Below, piece after piece: positions 7,517 through 14,995 of a stretch of 44,945 bases of DNA; the first letter of the stretch is position 1, and each line of letters starts with the position of its first letter. The stretch is taken from contig DCVO01000127.1 of assembly GCA_002327405.1 (NCBI GenBank), positions 896 through 45,840 of the forward strand. The letters are read 5' to 3'. The position numbers and the translations under genes were made by a program. Under the pieces are notes generated by a model. It made no database searches, had not been told where the DNA came from, and was given only the letters and a program-made list of their open reading frames with translations. The stretch is from Thiobacillus sp. UBA2186 (GTDB lineage: Bacteria; Pseudomonadota; Gammaproteobacteria; Burkholderiales; Thiobacillaceae).

Positions 7517-10237
7517 ATGAAGCTGCTTCTGGTCGAGGATAATCCCGCCGACGCTCGGTGGGTGCGGGAGTTGCTGGCTGATGCCGGCGGCGGCGTGGAA
7601 CTGACGCATGTCGAAAGCCTGGGGGAGGCGCTCGCCCTGCTCGGCGAGCGGAACTTCGACGTCCTGCTGCTCGACCTCGATCTGCCGGACAGCGCCGGCA
7701 CCGAAACCTTTGCCAGTGTCATCAAGGCCAGCGGCAGCGTGTCCGTGGTCGTGCTGACCGGGCTGGACGATGAAAGCATCGGCAGCCAAGCAGTTGCCGC
7801 CGGCGCCCAGGACTTTCTGGTCAAGGGCCGCTTCGACGGCAGCTTCCTGTTGCGCACCCTCCAGCATGCCGTCGAGCGCCAGCGCCTGTTGAGCCGGCTG
7901 GCGCGCGAAGTCGCCCTGCGCGAGGAGGCGCAGGTGGCGCTGGAGCAGGTCAACGATGTGCTCGCGGACCGGGTGCACGCGCGTACCGAACAGCTGCTGC
8001 AGGTCAACCGCGCGCTCAGTGTGCTCAGTTATTGCAACCGCACCCTGCTGCGCGCACGCGGCGAACAGAACCTGCTGGACGAAATCTGCCGCCTGGTGGT
8101 GGAGGATGGCGGTTACCAGATGGCCTGGGTGGGCTATGCGCTGGACGACAAGGCCAAGAGCGTACGGCCGGTAGCCAGCGCCGGCGAAGATACCAGCTGC
8201 GTCCAGATCCTGCGTTATTCCTGGTCCGACGACGAGTGGGGGCGCGGCCCTTTCGGCACCGCCATACGCACCGGCCGTATTGCCATGGAACGCGACATCG
8301 CTGGCAGTGTAAGTTTTTCTCCATGGCGCGAAGCCGCGTTGAAACGGGGCGTGCAGGCCGTGCTGGCACTGCCGCTGCGTGTGGAGAACCGCGTGATCGG
8401 CATGCTGTCTCTTTGCGCGCACGCGTCCACGGTTTTTGAAGAGCATGAACTGAAGCTGCTCGAGGAACTCGCCGCCGATTTGTCTTTCGGCATCGAAACC
8501 CTGCGCGCGCGCGCCGCGCGGAAGGAGGCGGAAGCCAAGGCGCGCCTGCTTTCCAGCGCCATCGAGCAGACTGCCGACCTGGTGACCATAACCGATCGCG
8601 AAGGCACCATCCTGTATGTCAACGCGGCTTTCGAGAAAGTGACGGGTTATGCGTTCGACGAAGCCGTGGGCAGGACGCTCGCCATCCTGAAATCCGGCAT
8701 ACAGTCGCCCGAGGTTTACGAGAATCTCTGGCGCACTCTCAAGTCCGGCCAGGTTTACCACGGCACCCTCATCAATCGCCGCAAGGACGGCAGCCTGTAT
8801 TACGAGCAGAAGACCATCACGCCCATCATCAAGGACGTGCTCGGCGAGATCACGCATTTCCTGTCCACCGGCAAGGACATCACCAACGAAGTCGTCGTCG
8901 AAAACCGTCTGCGGCAGCTTTCGCTCCACGATCCGCTGACCGAACTGCCCAACCGCGGGCAACTCAGGGACAGGCTCGAGCGGCTGCTCGAAAGAGGCGA
9001 GAGCGACGGCGAGGGCGCGGCGGTGCTGGTGCTCAACCTGGACCGCTTCAAGGTCGTCAATCACAGTCTCGGCCATGAAGGCGGCGATGCCCTGCTGCAG
9101 GCGACGGCCCAGCGGCTGCTCGAACTCGTCCGTCCGGGCGACGTGGTCGCACGCCTGGAAGCCGACAGCTTTGCCGTCCTGATGGACGACATCAATACCG
9201 TGGACGGCGTATCGCCGGTGGCGGACAAGCTGCTGACGGGCTTTGCCGAGCCCTTCGTCATCTGCGGCGAGGAGGTTTTCGTCACGGTCAGCATGGGGGT
9301 GAGCGTGTGGCCGAGCGACGGCGACTCCGCCGCCGAGCTGCTGCATAATGCCGAGGTGGCGCTGAGTCGGGCCAAGCAGCGCGGCCGCGCGCGCTGCGAA
9401 TATTACGAGCCGGCCATGAACACGCAGGCGGCGAAGCGGCTTTCCATCGAAACCAGCCTGCGCCATGCGCTGGAACGGCAGGAATTCGTGCTGCATTACC
9501 AGCCCAAGGTGGACGTGGAAAGCGAGCGCATCGTCGGCGTCGAGGCGCTGCTGCGCTGGCAGCATCCCGAGCGCGGCCTGGTGCCGCCGGGCGATTTCAT
9601 TCCCCTGCTGGAAGAAACCGGCTTGATCGTCCCGGTCGGCCGCTGGGTGCTGGAAACCGCCTGCGCCCAGCATCGTGCCTGGGCGGCGCACGGCTGCGGT
9701 TTTCTGGTGATGGCGGTCAACCTTTCCGCCCAGCAGTTCGTCCAGGATGACCTGGTGCAGATGGTGGGGGATTCGCTGGCGGCCTGCGGCTTTGAAGGCG
9801 AGGCCGACTGGCTGGAACTCGAAATCACGGAAAGCGCCGTCATGCACGATGTCGGGCATACCGCCAGAACCCTGCAGCAACTCAAGGATATGGGCATCCG
9901 CGTCGCCATCGACGATTTCGGCACCGGCCATTCCTCGCTGAGCTATCTCACCCGCCTGCCGATCGACGTGCTCAAGGTTGACCGTTCCTTCGTCATCCCC
10001 CTGCCGCACAGCCAGCAGGACAGGGAAGTCGTGCGCGCCATCATCGCGCTGGCACGCAGCCTGGGCCTGGAGGTGGTGGCCGAAGGCGTCGAAACCGCGG
10101 ACCAGCAGGCCTTTCTGCTTGGCCAGGGCTGTACGCTTGCGCAAGGCTACTATTTTTCCCGGCCGCTGCCCCCCGAGCAGATCATGCCCCTGCTGGCGCG
10201 GGCGGAGCATTCGGTGCGCGAGGACCGCACATGGTAG
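7517..10237 (+). CDS. REC-GAF-PAS-GGDEF(degenerate)-EAL signalling protein
   Basis: 906 residues. Order: receiver domain (1-125; acidic pair E7/D8, phospho-acceptor Asp53 in LLLDLDLP, Thr in VVLTG, Lys in FLVKG); short coiled coil; GAF (about 175-335); PAS (about 345-460); GGDEF-like (about 465-635); EAL (about 650-895). At the place of GGDEF the sequence is EADSF, so cyclase activity is unlikely. The EAL domain keeps EALLRW, LEITES, IDDFGTGHSS, KVDRSF and AEGVET, so c-di-GMP phosphodiesterase activity is likely. The receiver probably takes phosphate from the upstream MASE3 kinase. The degenerate GGDEF may bind GTP and regulate the EAL domain, as known for other hybrids. Confidence 0.93.
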   Translation: MKLLLVEDNPADARWVRELLADAGGGVELTHVESLGEALALLGERNFDVLLLDLDLPDSAGTETFASVIKASGSVSVVVLTGLDDESIGSQAVAAGAQDFLVKGRFDGSFLLRTLQHAVERQRLLSRLAREVALREEAQVALEQVNDVLADRVHARTEQLLQVNRALSVLSYCNRTLLRARGEQNLLDEICRLVVEDGGYQMAWVGYALDDKAKSVRPVASAGEDTSCVQILRYSWSDDEWGRGPFGTAIRTGRIAMERDIAGSVSFSPWREAALKRGVQAVLALPLRVENRVIGMLSLCAHASTVFEEHELKLLEELAADLSFGIETLRARAARKEAEAKARLLSSAIEQTADLVTITDREGTILYVNAAFEKVTGYAFDEAVGRTLAILKSGIQSPEVYENLWRTLKSGQVYHGTLINRRKDGSLYYEQKTITPIIKDVLGEITHFLSTGKDITNEVVVENRLRQLSLHDPLTELPNRGQLRDRLERLLERGESDGEGAAVLVLNLDRFKVVNHSLGHEGGDALLQATAQRLLELVRPGDVVARLEADSFAVLMDDINTVDGVSPVADKLLTGFAEPFVICGEEVFVTVSMGVSVWPSDGDSAAELLHNAEVALSRAKQRGRARCEYYEPAMNTQAAKRLSIETSLRHALERQEFVLHYQPKVDVESERIVGVEALLRWQHPERGLVPPGDFIPLLEETGLIVPVGRWVLETACAQHRAWAAHGCGFLVMAVNLSAQQFVQDDLVQMVGDSLAACGFEGEADWLELEITESAVMHDVGHTARTLQQLKDMGIRVAIDDFGTGHSSLSYLTRLPIDVLKVDRSFVIPLPHSQQDREVVRAIIALARSLGLEVVAEGVETADQQAFLLGQGCTLAQGYYFSRPLPPEQIMPLLARAEHSVREDRTW

Positions 10238-10318
10238 TCAAGGGTGATGCGACGGCCGGACGGGCGTGTTAGAAAAACGGCCGTATAAACGCCGAACCGG
10301 ACAAGCTGGAGGAAAGCA

Positions 10319-10768
10319 ATGGACCGATCGATGGAAATCCTGTTGGTGGAAGACAACCCGGCCGATGTCAGGCTCATGCAGGAAGCGCTTCGCGAAACCC
10401 GGGTGGGAAATACGCTCCGCGTCGCCGCGGACGGCATCGAAGCCATGGCCTATCTGCGCCATGAAGGCGGCTATGCCAACATGCCGCGCCCCGACATCGT
10501 CCTGCTCGACCTCAATTTGCCGCGCAAGAACGGCCACGAGGTGCTGGCCGAAATCAAGAGCGATCCCATGCTCAAATGCATTCCTGTCGTGATCATGACG
10601 ACTTCTTCGTCGTCCGAGGATATCTGCCGCTCCTATGATCTGCAGGCCAATTGCCACATCACCAAGCCGGCTGACATCGACCGCTTCATCGGCGCGGTCG
10701 GGATCCTGGGCGAGCATTGGCTGAAAGTGGCCAGCCTGCCGGGCAATTGCGCCGGCGTCGTCGCCTGA
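10319..10768 (+). CDS. Single-domain response regulator (Rcp1-like)
   Basis: 149 residues, one receiver domain. Acidic pair at E11/D12, phospho-acceptor Asp64 in VLLDLNLP, MTTSSS with the conserved Thr/Ser, and a Lys-Pro pair (ITKPAD). The inserted loop (GGYANMPRPD) and the long C-terminal helix are typical of Rcp1-type regulators that pair with phytochrome-like or MASE-type kinases. SD GGAGG lies seven bases before ATG 10319; M5 is an alternative. It ends the 5644-10768 module and probably completes a phosphorelay with the MASE3 kinase. Confidence 0.9.
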   Translation: MDRSMEILLVEDNPADVRLMQEALRETRVGNTLRVAADGIEAMAYLRHEGGYANMPRPDIVLLDLNLPRKNGHEVLAEIKSDPMLKCIPVVIMTTSSSSEDICRSYDLQANCHITKPADIDRFIGAVGILGEHWLKVASLPGNCAGVVA

Positions 10769-10782
10769 CGGCTTTCCGTCAG
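10765..10782. terminator. Short hairpin spanning both convergent stop codons
   Basis: CTGACGG (10765-10771) pairs with CCGTCAG (10776-10782), loop CTTT. The TGA of the receiver gene and the TGA of the minus-strand gene both lie in the stem. Likely a compact bidirectional terminator, though without a strong T run. Confidence 0.5.
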
Positions 10783-11387
10783 CCGCGCTGCCCGCGTTTC
10801 CCGGCTGCCGTTTGCAGCGCTGACCTGAGCCTGGGCAATTCCTCGCGGTAGGCCTCGGCGTCGCCGTAGTCGGTGAACTGGCCGTAGTGAGAGTGTGCCT
10901 GCAGCAGCCGGCGCGCATGGCGGATGGGGCACCAGTACTGCTCGGTGCGCGCGATGATTTCCTTGACGTAGGCTGCGAGCCCGTTGGCGTAGGAACAGTA
11001 GGTGCAGTGGAATTTCTCGATGGCATTGAGATAGGCGAGCTGCGCGCGGTCGAAAGCCATGTAGTCCGCCCGCCGCACCTTCTCGATGCGGTACATCGGA
11101 AAGCACAGGAACTGGTAGAGCGTGACGCCGAGGTCGAGCGCCGCCAGCGGCACGATCATGGCGTAGATGACCGGCGCGGTGACGATGTTGCGCAGCTCGG
11201 CGCGGCCGAGGTATTCGACGATGCCGGTCTTGAAGCGGCGCTGGCGCTGCAGGATTTCGTGCTCGAAGCGCACGTGGTGATGCTCGAAACGCACGTGCAG
11301 GGCTTCGCGACGGCCCTCCGGTTCGTTTTCCAGTTCCGCTTCGAGGGCGCGGATGCGCTGGAGGATGTCGTTGACTTTCGGGTTCAT
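10779..11387 (-). CDS. Conserved membrane protein with CxxC motif, function unknown
   Basis: 202 residues. An N-terminal charged coiled-coil stretch (1-55, including a near repeat HVRFEHHHVRFEHE) is followed by one hydrophobic segment (about 68-98). The soluble C-terminal part holds FHCTYCSYANG (CxxC, about residue 128-131), YVKEIIARTEQYWCPI and a third Cys. Similar proteins are widespread in proteobacteria but I know no function. The CxxC plus a Cys-Pro could bind a metal or form a disulfide. SD AGGA precedes ATG 11387. The gene is convergent with the Rcp1-like gene and overlaps its terminator. Confidence 0.75.
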   Translation of the reverse strand: MNPKVNDILQRIRALEAELENEPEGRREALHVRFEHHHVRFEHEILQRQRRFKTGIVEYLGRAELRNIVTAPVIYAMIVPLAALDLGVTLYQFLCFPMYRIEKVRRADYMAFDRAQLAYLNAIEKFHCTYCSYANGLAAYVKEIIARTEQYWCPIRHARRLLQAHSHYGQFTDYGDAEAYREELPRLRSALQTAAGKRGQRG

Positions 11388-11682
11388 TGCAGGATCCTGT
11401 ATGGGATCCCGCCCATGGTACGTGTTTTATTGACGGGGAATTCAACTGCTTGAATTTCCCGTCAATAAGCCGCCGAGATTTGATTGTGATTTATCCGAAA
11501 CCTGGCGCGGTTTTCCGGTCATTCCGGTTTATTGCCGTCGGCTGCTTTTTTCAAGTTCGTAAGCTTCGGATCGAATGACCACTGCTTGAACCTTTTATCC
11601 GCAGATTGCGCAGGTAAACACAGATCAGGAAATTGACGAATCATCCTGCTTTGACCGCTGTGCGGATCAGCGTTGAACGACG
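11388..11682. other. Intergenic region between two minus-strand genes
   Basis: 295 bases with no convincing gene. It holds the hairpin at 11427-11468 and, at 11595-11626, a degraded tandem of CGCAGATT-like units. The latter resembles dispersed repeats seen in other bacterial genomes. Confidence 0.5.
11427..11468. repeat. 19-bp inverted repeat in the 5' region of the CxxC gene
   Basis: Arms 11427-11445 and 11450-11468 pair over 19 positions with one wobble-compatible mismatch; loop CTGC. It has no adjacent T run on either strand, and lies 40-80 bases upstream of the start at 11387. It may be an operator, a leader hairpin or a REP-like element. Confidence 0.6.
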
Positions 11683-11973
11683 TCATCCGTCGATTTCGGA
11701 AAATGCATCCCGGTAAAAGAAGACGAAGCGTCCGTCCTCGATGTCGATCATCAGGCCGGCGCCATGGTTCAGGGCGTAGTCCACATAGCCGGGGGTGGCG
11801 GATGCCTGATGGCACTCGCTGACATGCCGGGGAGCTTCGAAATCGCGGTCGCGATCGTACCACGACAACAGCATGGGCGATTCCAGCCTGGCCGCGGCCT
11901 GGCCTTGCGCCAGCCGGATCGCATCCCGGTAATCCGGCAAAGGCGGCAGAGGGGCCAGACGCAGCGTCGTCAT
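11683..11973 (-). CDS. Small AF1514-like (DUF5619-type) protein
   Basis: 96 residues if started at ATG 11973. The body reads SWYDRDRDFEAPRHVSECH...GYVDYALNHGAGLMIDIEDGRFVFFYR, which matches my memory of AF1514-family proteins, a small soluble family of unknown function. The frame stays open upstream to 12156, but that stretch overlaps the YbaK-like gene and looks non-native. No clear SD was found before 11973, so the start is uncertain. It follows the YbaK-like gene by 64 bases on the same strand and may be co-transcribed. Confidence 0.65.
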   Translation of the reverse strand: MTTLRLAPLPPLPDYRDAIRLAQGQAAARLESPMLLSWYDRDRDFEAPRHVSECHQASATPGYVDYALNHGAGLMIDIEDGRFVFFYRDAFSEIDG

Positions 11974-12037
11974 GCCGCTGAAATCCGGCTTTGCCGGCAG
12001 CGGGCAGACCGGCTCGCTCACAGGCGCGGGTGTGGCA

Positions 12038-12517
12038 TCAATGGCGCACGCGCGGCTGGCAGAAATGGCAATGCGGCGCATCGCCGAACAGGTCCCACAG
12101 GTATTTTGTTTCCACATGCACCAGGCGCTCGTGGTCGCCGGCTTCCAGGTAGACATCGGGCTGGGCCATCAGCGCATCATCCCAGATCATTTCCACGCCC
12201 CACGCCTGGGGCAGGCCGGGGATCACGCCGGGATCGCAGTCGGGAAACAGCTCTGCGACCCGTTCTTCCTCGGCCAGGCTGAATTCCTGGCCGTGATCCA
12301 GCCCCAGCCTGCCAAGATGCACTTCCTGGTCGGCGGGGATCATCGCCACCATCAGGCACTGGTCGCCTTCCAGCAGTACGCCCTTGGCCACGCGACTGGA
12401 GTCGACGTGGGCGGAGCGCGCGGTGGCGAGGCTGGTCTGCGTATGCGGATGGGCCACGACATCGAACGGAATCATGTGCTTGTCGAGGAAACGCTCGATT
12501 CGGTGCAGCGCATTCAT
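12038..12517 (-). CDS. YbaK/EbsC-family aminoacyl-tRNA deacylase-like protein
   Basis: 159 residues. The fold signature is seen in HTQTSLATARSAHVDSSRVAKGVLLEGDQCLMVAMIPAD, then HLGRLG and the GVIPGLPQAWGVEMIWDDAL segment near the substrate pocket. YbaK/ProX-like domains hydrolyse mischarged tRNAs; the substrate is not evident. Two candidate starts, 12523 and 12517: the SD AAGGAG abuts the first but is six bases before the second, so 12517 is chosen. The tail has CHFCQPRVRH, a CxxC-like extension not in the core family. Confidence 0.8.
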   Translation of the reverse strand: MNALHRIERFLDKHMIPFDVVAHPHTQTSLATARSAHVDSSRVAKGVLLEGDQCLMVAMIPADQEVHLGRLGLDHGQEFSLAEEERVAELFPDCDPGVIPGLPQAWGVEMIWDDALMAQPDVYLEAGDHERLVHVETKYLWDLFGDAPHCHFCQPRVRH

Positions 12518-12590
12518 GGTCATCTCCTTGTGCGTGTATAAGGGAATGAATTCACTATAGTTCAGGACTCGGATACAGCAGGGGAGAATC

Positions 12591-13499
12591 ATGATCCGTC
12601 CCGTTGAAAAGCTGGTTCGCGCCGCCGAGGTGACCGAGGGCGCGGGTGTCGCCGTGCATCGCACCATCGGCACGCCGGCGCTGAAGAATCTCGACCCCTT
12701 CCTCATGCTGGACCATTTCGGCGGCAGCGATCCGGACGAGTACATCGCCGGCTTTCCGCCGCACCCGCACCGCGGCTTCATCACCTTCACCTACATGCTG
12801 GACGGCCACATGGAACACCAGGACAGCATGGGCAACCGCGGCGACCTGCGCTCGGGCGGTGCGCAGTGGATGAAGGCGGCGAGCGGGGTGATCCATTCCG
12901 AAATGCCCAAGCAGACCGGCGGCCTCATGCGCGGTTTCCAGCTATGGATCAACCTGCCGGCCGCCGAGAAAATGTCCGATCCGGCCTACCAGGAATTTTC
13001 CCCGCAGGCGATTCCGGAAATCGAGGACGGCCCGGTGCGGGTGCGCCTGCTGTCGGGCAGGTATGCCGGCAGGCGCGGCGTGATCGACGACCCAAACACC
13101 GACATGCACTACCTCGATGTCGCGCTGGGGCCGGGCAACGAATTCGCGCTGCCGCTGGCGGGCGATTATGCGGCTTTCGTCTGTGTCTACGAGGGCGGCG
13201 CCGCAACCGGCAGCAGCGACTTGCCGCAGCACAGCCTCGCCGTGCTGGGAGAGGGCGACGAGATTCGCGTAATCGCCGGGCCGGCTGGCGCGCGCTTCAT
13301 CTGCGTGGCGGGCAAGCCCATCGGCGAGGAAGTGGTGCAGTACGGGCCTTTCGTCATGAACACGCGCGCGGAAATCGAACTGGCCTTCCGCGAATACCAG
13401 AGCGGGCAATTGGTGAAGAAGAAGGCGGCGATGACGGGGGTAAGGAAAGGCGGGTTAACCACGGGGGACACGGGGAGCACGGGGAAGACTTATTTCTAA
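12591..13499 (+). CDS. Pirin family protein
   Basis: 302 residues, bicupin. The N-terminal cupin has the metal-binding pattern PHPHRGF...HMEHQDS (His pair plus His, with HSE further on), and the pirin signature GGAQWMKAASGVIHSEMP is present. Pirins are Fe(II) proteins; some have quercetin 2,3-dioxygenase activity and others act as regulators. SD GGGGAG precedes ATG 12591. The last about 18 residues (from GGLTTGDTGS to the end) are encoded by an intergenic 9-base repeat array, so the native C-terminus was probably around LVKKKA and has been extended by repeat DNA. Confidence 0.9.
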   Translation: MIRPVEKLVRAAEVTEGAGVAVHRTIGTPALKNLDPFLMLDHFGGSDPDEYIAGFPPHPHRGFITFTYMLDGHMEHQDSMGNRGDLRSGGAQWMKAASGVIHSEMPKQTGGLMRGFQLWINLPAAEKMSDPAYQEFSPQAIPEIEDGPVRVRLLSGRYAGRRGVIDDPNTDMHYLDVALGPGNEFALPLAGDYAAFVCVYEGGAATGSSDLPQHSLAVLGEGDEIRVIAGPAGARFICVAGKPIGEEVVQYGPFVMNTRAEIELAFREYQSGQLVKKKAAMTGVRKGGLTTGDTGSTGKTYF

Positions 13500-13575
13500 A
13501 ACCAAAGACAAAGTGATGTGGTGTTGATGCTTTTGCTTTGGTTTTCCCCGTGTTCTCCGTGTTCCCCGTGGTTAA
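13455..13575. repeat. Inverted pair of 9-mer (CACGGGGAA) arrays
   Basis: Arms at 13455-13489 and 13541-13575 are 35 bases each and complementary except four positions. All four are G/A transitions that would be G-U pairs in RNA. Each arm is made of three CACGGGGAA-like units. The left arm is inside the end of the pirin gene; the right arm ends 5 bases before the stop codon of the minus-strand gene. Confidence 0.85.
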
Positions 13576-13580
13576 TGTTT

Positions 13581-14027
13581 TTAAATCAATTTCCCCAGCA
13601 CGTAGCCGATGACGATGCCGATGATCAGCGCGACGGTGAGGCCGCGGTAGGTGAGCACGTCCTTGGAATAGCCGCGGCGGATGGCGACATAGGAGACGAA
13701 ATAGCCCACGGCGTTGAGCAGCCAGATGAAGCCGATCGACAGCACTTTCACGATCAGCGGCCCGATAACCGGCACCAGCGCGATGACGCCCACCAGCCAG
13801 GCGAAGGCGTTGGACAGGACGCCGACTACCACCACGCCGCCGGCAATTACCCGGCGGTCGACGTTGTAATGCAGCCCCAGCCATGCCAGGCCGCCGATGG
13901 CGAGCCACAGCGGCAGCATGACTTTCCAGTTGCGCCACCAGGGCTTGACCGGGCAGGCTTCGCCTTCGGGAAGGCCGGTATTTTCCAGCGGGTGCGCGGA
14001 GTGTGCATGCGGATCGGGCTGGGCCAT
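13581..14027 (-). CDS. Small multi-pass membrane protein, function unknown
   Basis: 148 residues. A soluble N-terminus of about 30 residues (PDPHAHSAHP) is followed by four hydrophobic helices (about 40-58, 65-83, 86-110, 130-147). I do not recognise a named family. Its ATG overlaps the stop of the upstream cyclase by one base (TGATG), so it is translationally coupled to the zinc-sensing cyclase. That coupling suggests a role in the same signalling unit. Confidence 0.75.
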   Translation of the reverse strand: MAQPDPHAHSAHPLENTGLPEGEACPVKPWWRNWKVMLPLWLAIGGLAWLGLHYNVDRRVIAGGVVVVGVLSNAFAWLVGVIALVPVIGPLIVKVLSIGFIWLLNAVGYFVSYVAIRRGYSKDVLTYRGLTVALIIGIVIGYVLGKLI

Positions 14028-14959
14028 CAATCCAGCGCCCATTCCAGGCGGTCGCGGCCGAAGCGCTTGGCCTGGTACAGCGCCACATCTGCGCGCCGGA
14101 CAGCGCTCTCCAGGCTGTCGTGCGGGAGCGCGCGGGTCATGCCGATCGAAACCGTCAGATGTACGGTCTGCCCATCCGGCAAGGCCATCGGGCTGCTGCG
14201 TACGAGATGCAGCACGCGCTCGGCGACATGGTCGGCGGCCTCGTCGTCCACGCCGAGAAACAGCAGCATGAATTCCTCCCCGCCGTAGCGCAGCAGCCGG
14301 TCGTTGCCGCGCAGGGCGGTTTTCAACAGCCTGGCGAGGTGGACAAGCGCCGCATCGCCCGCAGGGTGGCCATGGCTGTCGTTGATTTTCTTGAAGTGGT
14401 CGGCGTCCACCAGGGCGATGAACACGGCATTGCCGCTGCGCTCGGCGTCCGCCTGGCGCACCGCGAACAGCGTGTGCAAGCCGTGGCGCAGCGGCAGGCC
14501 GGTGAGCGGGTCGGACTGCGCGCGCGCGCGCACGAACTGTTCCTTGAGGAGGGCCAGTTCCCGCACCATGGCGGCCTGGTTGGATTCGAAGGACTCGAAC
14601 CAGTACGAATCGACCTGCTTGCCCTCGAGCACGGCCAGATACAGTTCGCGCACCGCCCGATGCATGTTGCTGTGTGCGGTTTCGAGATTGTGCACGCACA
14701 CCGGTTCGAGTTTCTGCAGGCGCTCGGATACGGTGCCGAACCAGCGGCCGAATCCGCACAGCTGGTGCGCATTGTTTTGCAGCATGTCGTCTGCGGGGGC
14801 TTCGCCGAGCAGGGCGCAGCGCAGCAGGCGCTGGCTCCATGCCAGGTGCGCCTGCATGGCTTCGTCCAGGCGCATGGGGAGGTCGGTGATTTCCTGGGGG
14901 GAAAACAAGGGCTCGTCGGTGGCTGGCATGGGCGCTGGCTTGGCGGAAGTTTCGTTCAT
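14027..14959 (-). CDS. DgcZ-like diguanylate cyclase with zinc-binding CZB domain
   Basis: 310 residues. The N-terminal region (about 30-110) has the chemoreceptor zinc-binding (CZB) pattern: His38, Cys68 (LCGFGRW), His96 and His100 (HSNMH). The spacing 30/28/4 is nearly that of E. coli DgcZ (H22, C52, H79, H83). The GGDEF domain (about 150-308) has an active GGEEF motif and an RxxD inhibitory site (RGND) five residues before it. In DgcZ, zinc binding represses the cyclase, and that is the likely role here. Cytoplasmic; no membrane helix. A 36-base gap separates it from the upstream GGDEF-EAL gene. Confidence 0.88.
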   Translation of the reverse strand: MNETSAKPAPMPATDEPLFSPQEITDLPMRLDEAMQAHLAWSQRLLRCALLGEAPADDMLQNNAHQLCGFGRWFGTVSERLQKLEPVCVHNLETAHSNMHRAVRELYLAVLEGKQVDSYWFESFESNQAAMVRELALLKEQFVRARAQSDPLTGLPLRHGLHTLFAVRQADAERSGNAVFIALVDADHFKKINDSHGHPAGDAALVHLARLLKTALRGNDRLLRYGGEEFMLLFLGVDDEAADHVAERVLHLVRSSPMALPDGQTVHLTVSIGMTRALPHDSLESAVRRADVALYQAKRFGRDRLEWALD

Positions 14960-14995
14960 TATAGCGTTGCGGCGCAGGCGCTCGGGCGGGGGCAG

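Noticed and set aside
7493..10210. Very long open frame on the minus strand opposite the GGDEF-EAL gene
   Set aside because: It is the antisense shadow of a high-GC gene. Its translation has no domain and its bounds follow the plus-strand gene.
11974..12156. Upstream extension of the AF1514-like gene to 12156
   Set aside because: The added residues overlap the YbaK-like gene and look non-native, so the start was placed at 11973, though without a clear SD.
12038..12790. Long N-terminal extension of the YbaK-like gene to 12790
   Set aside because: It runs antisense through the pirin start. SD and family N-terminus place the start at 12517.
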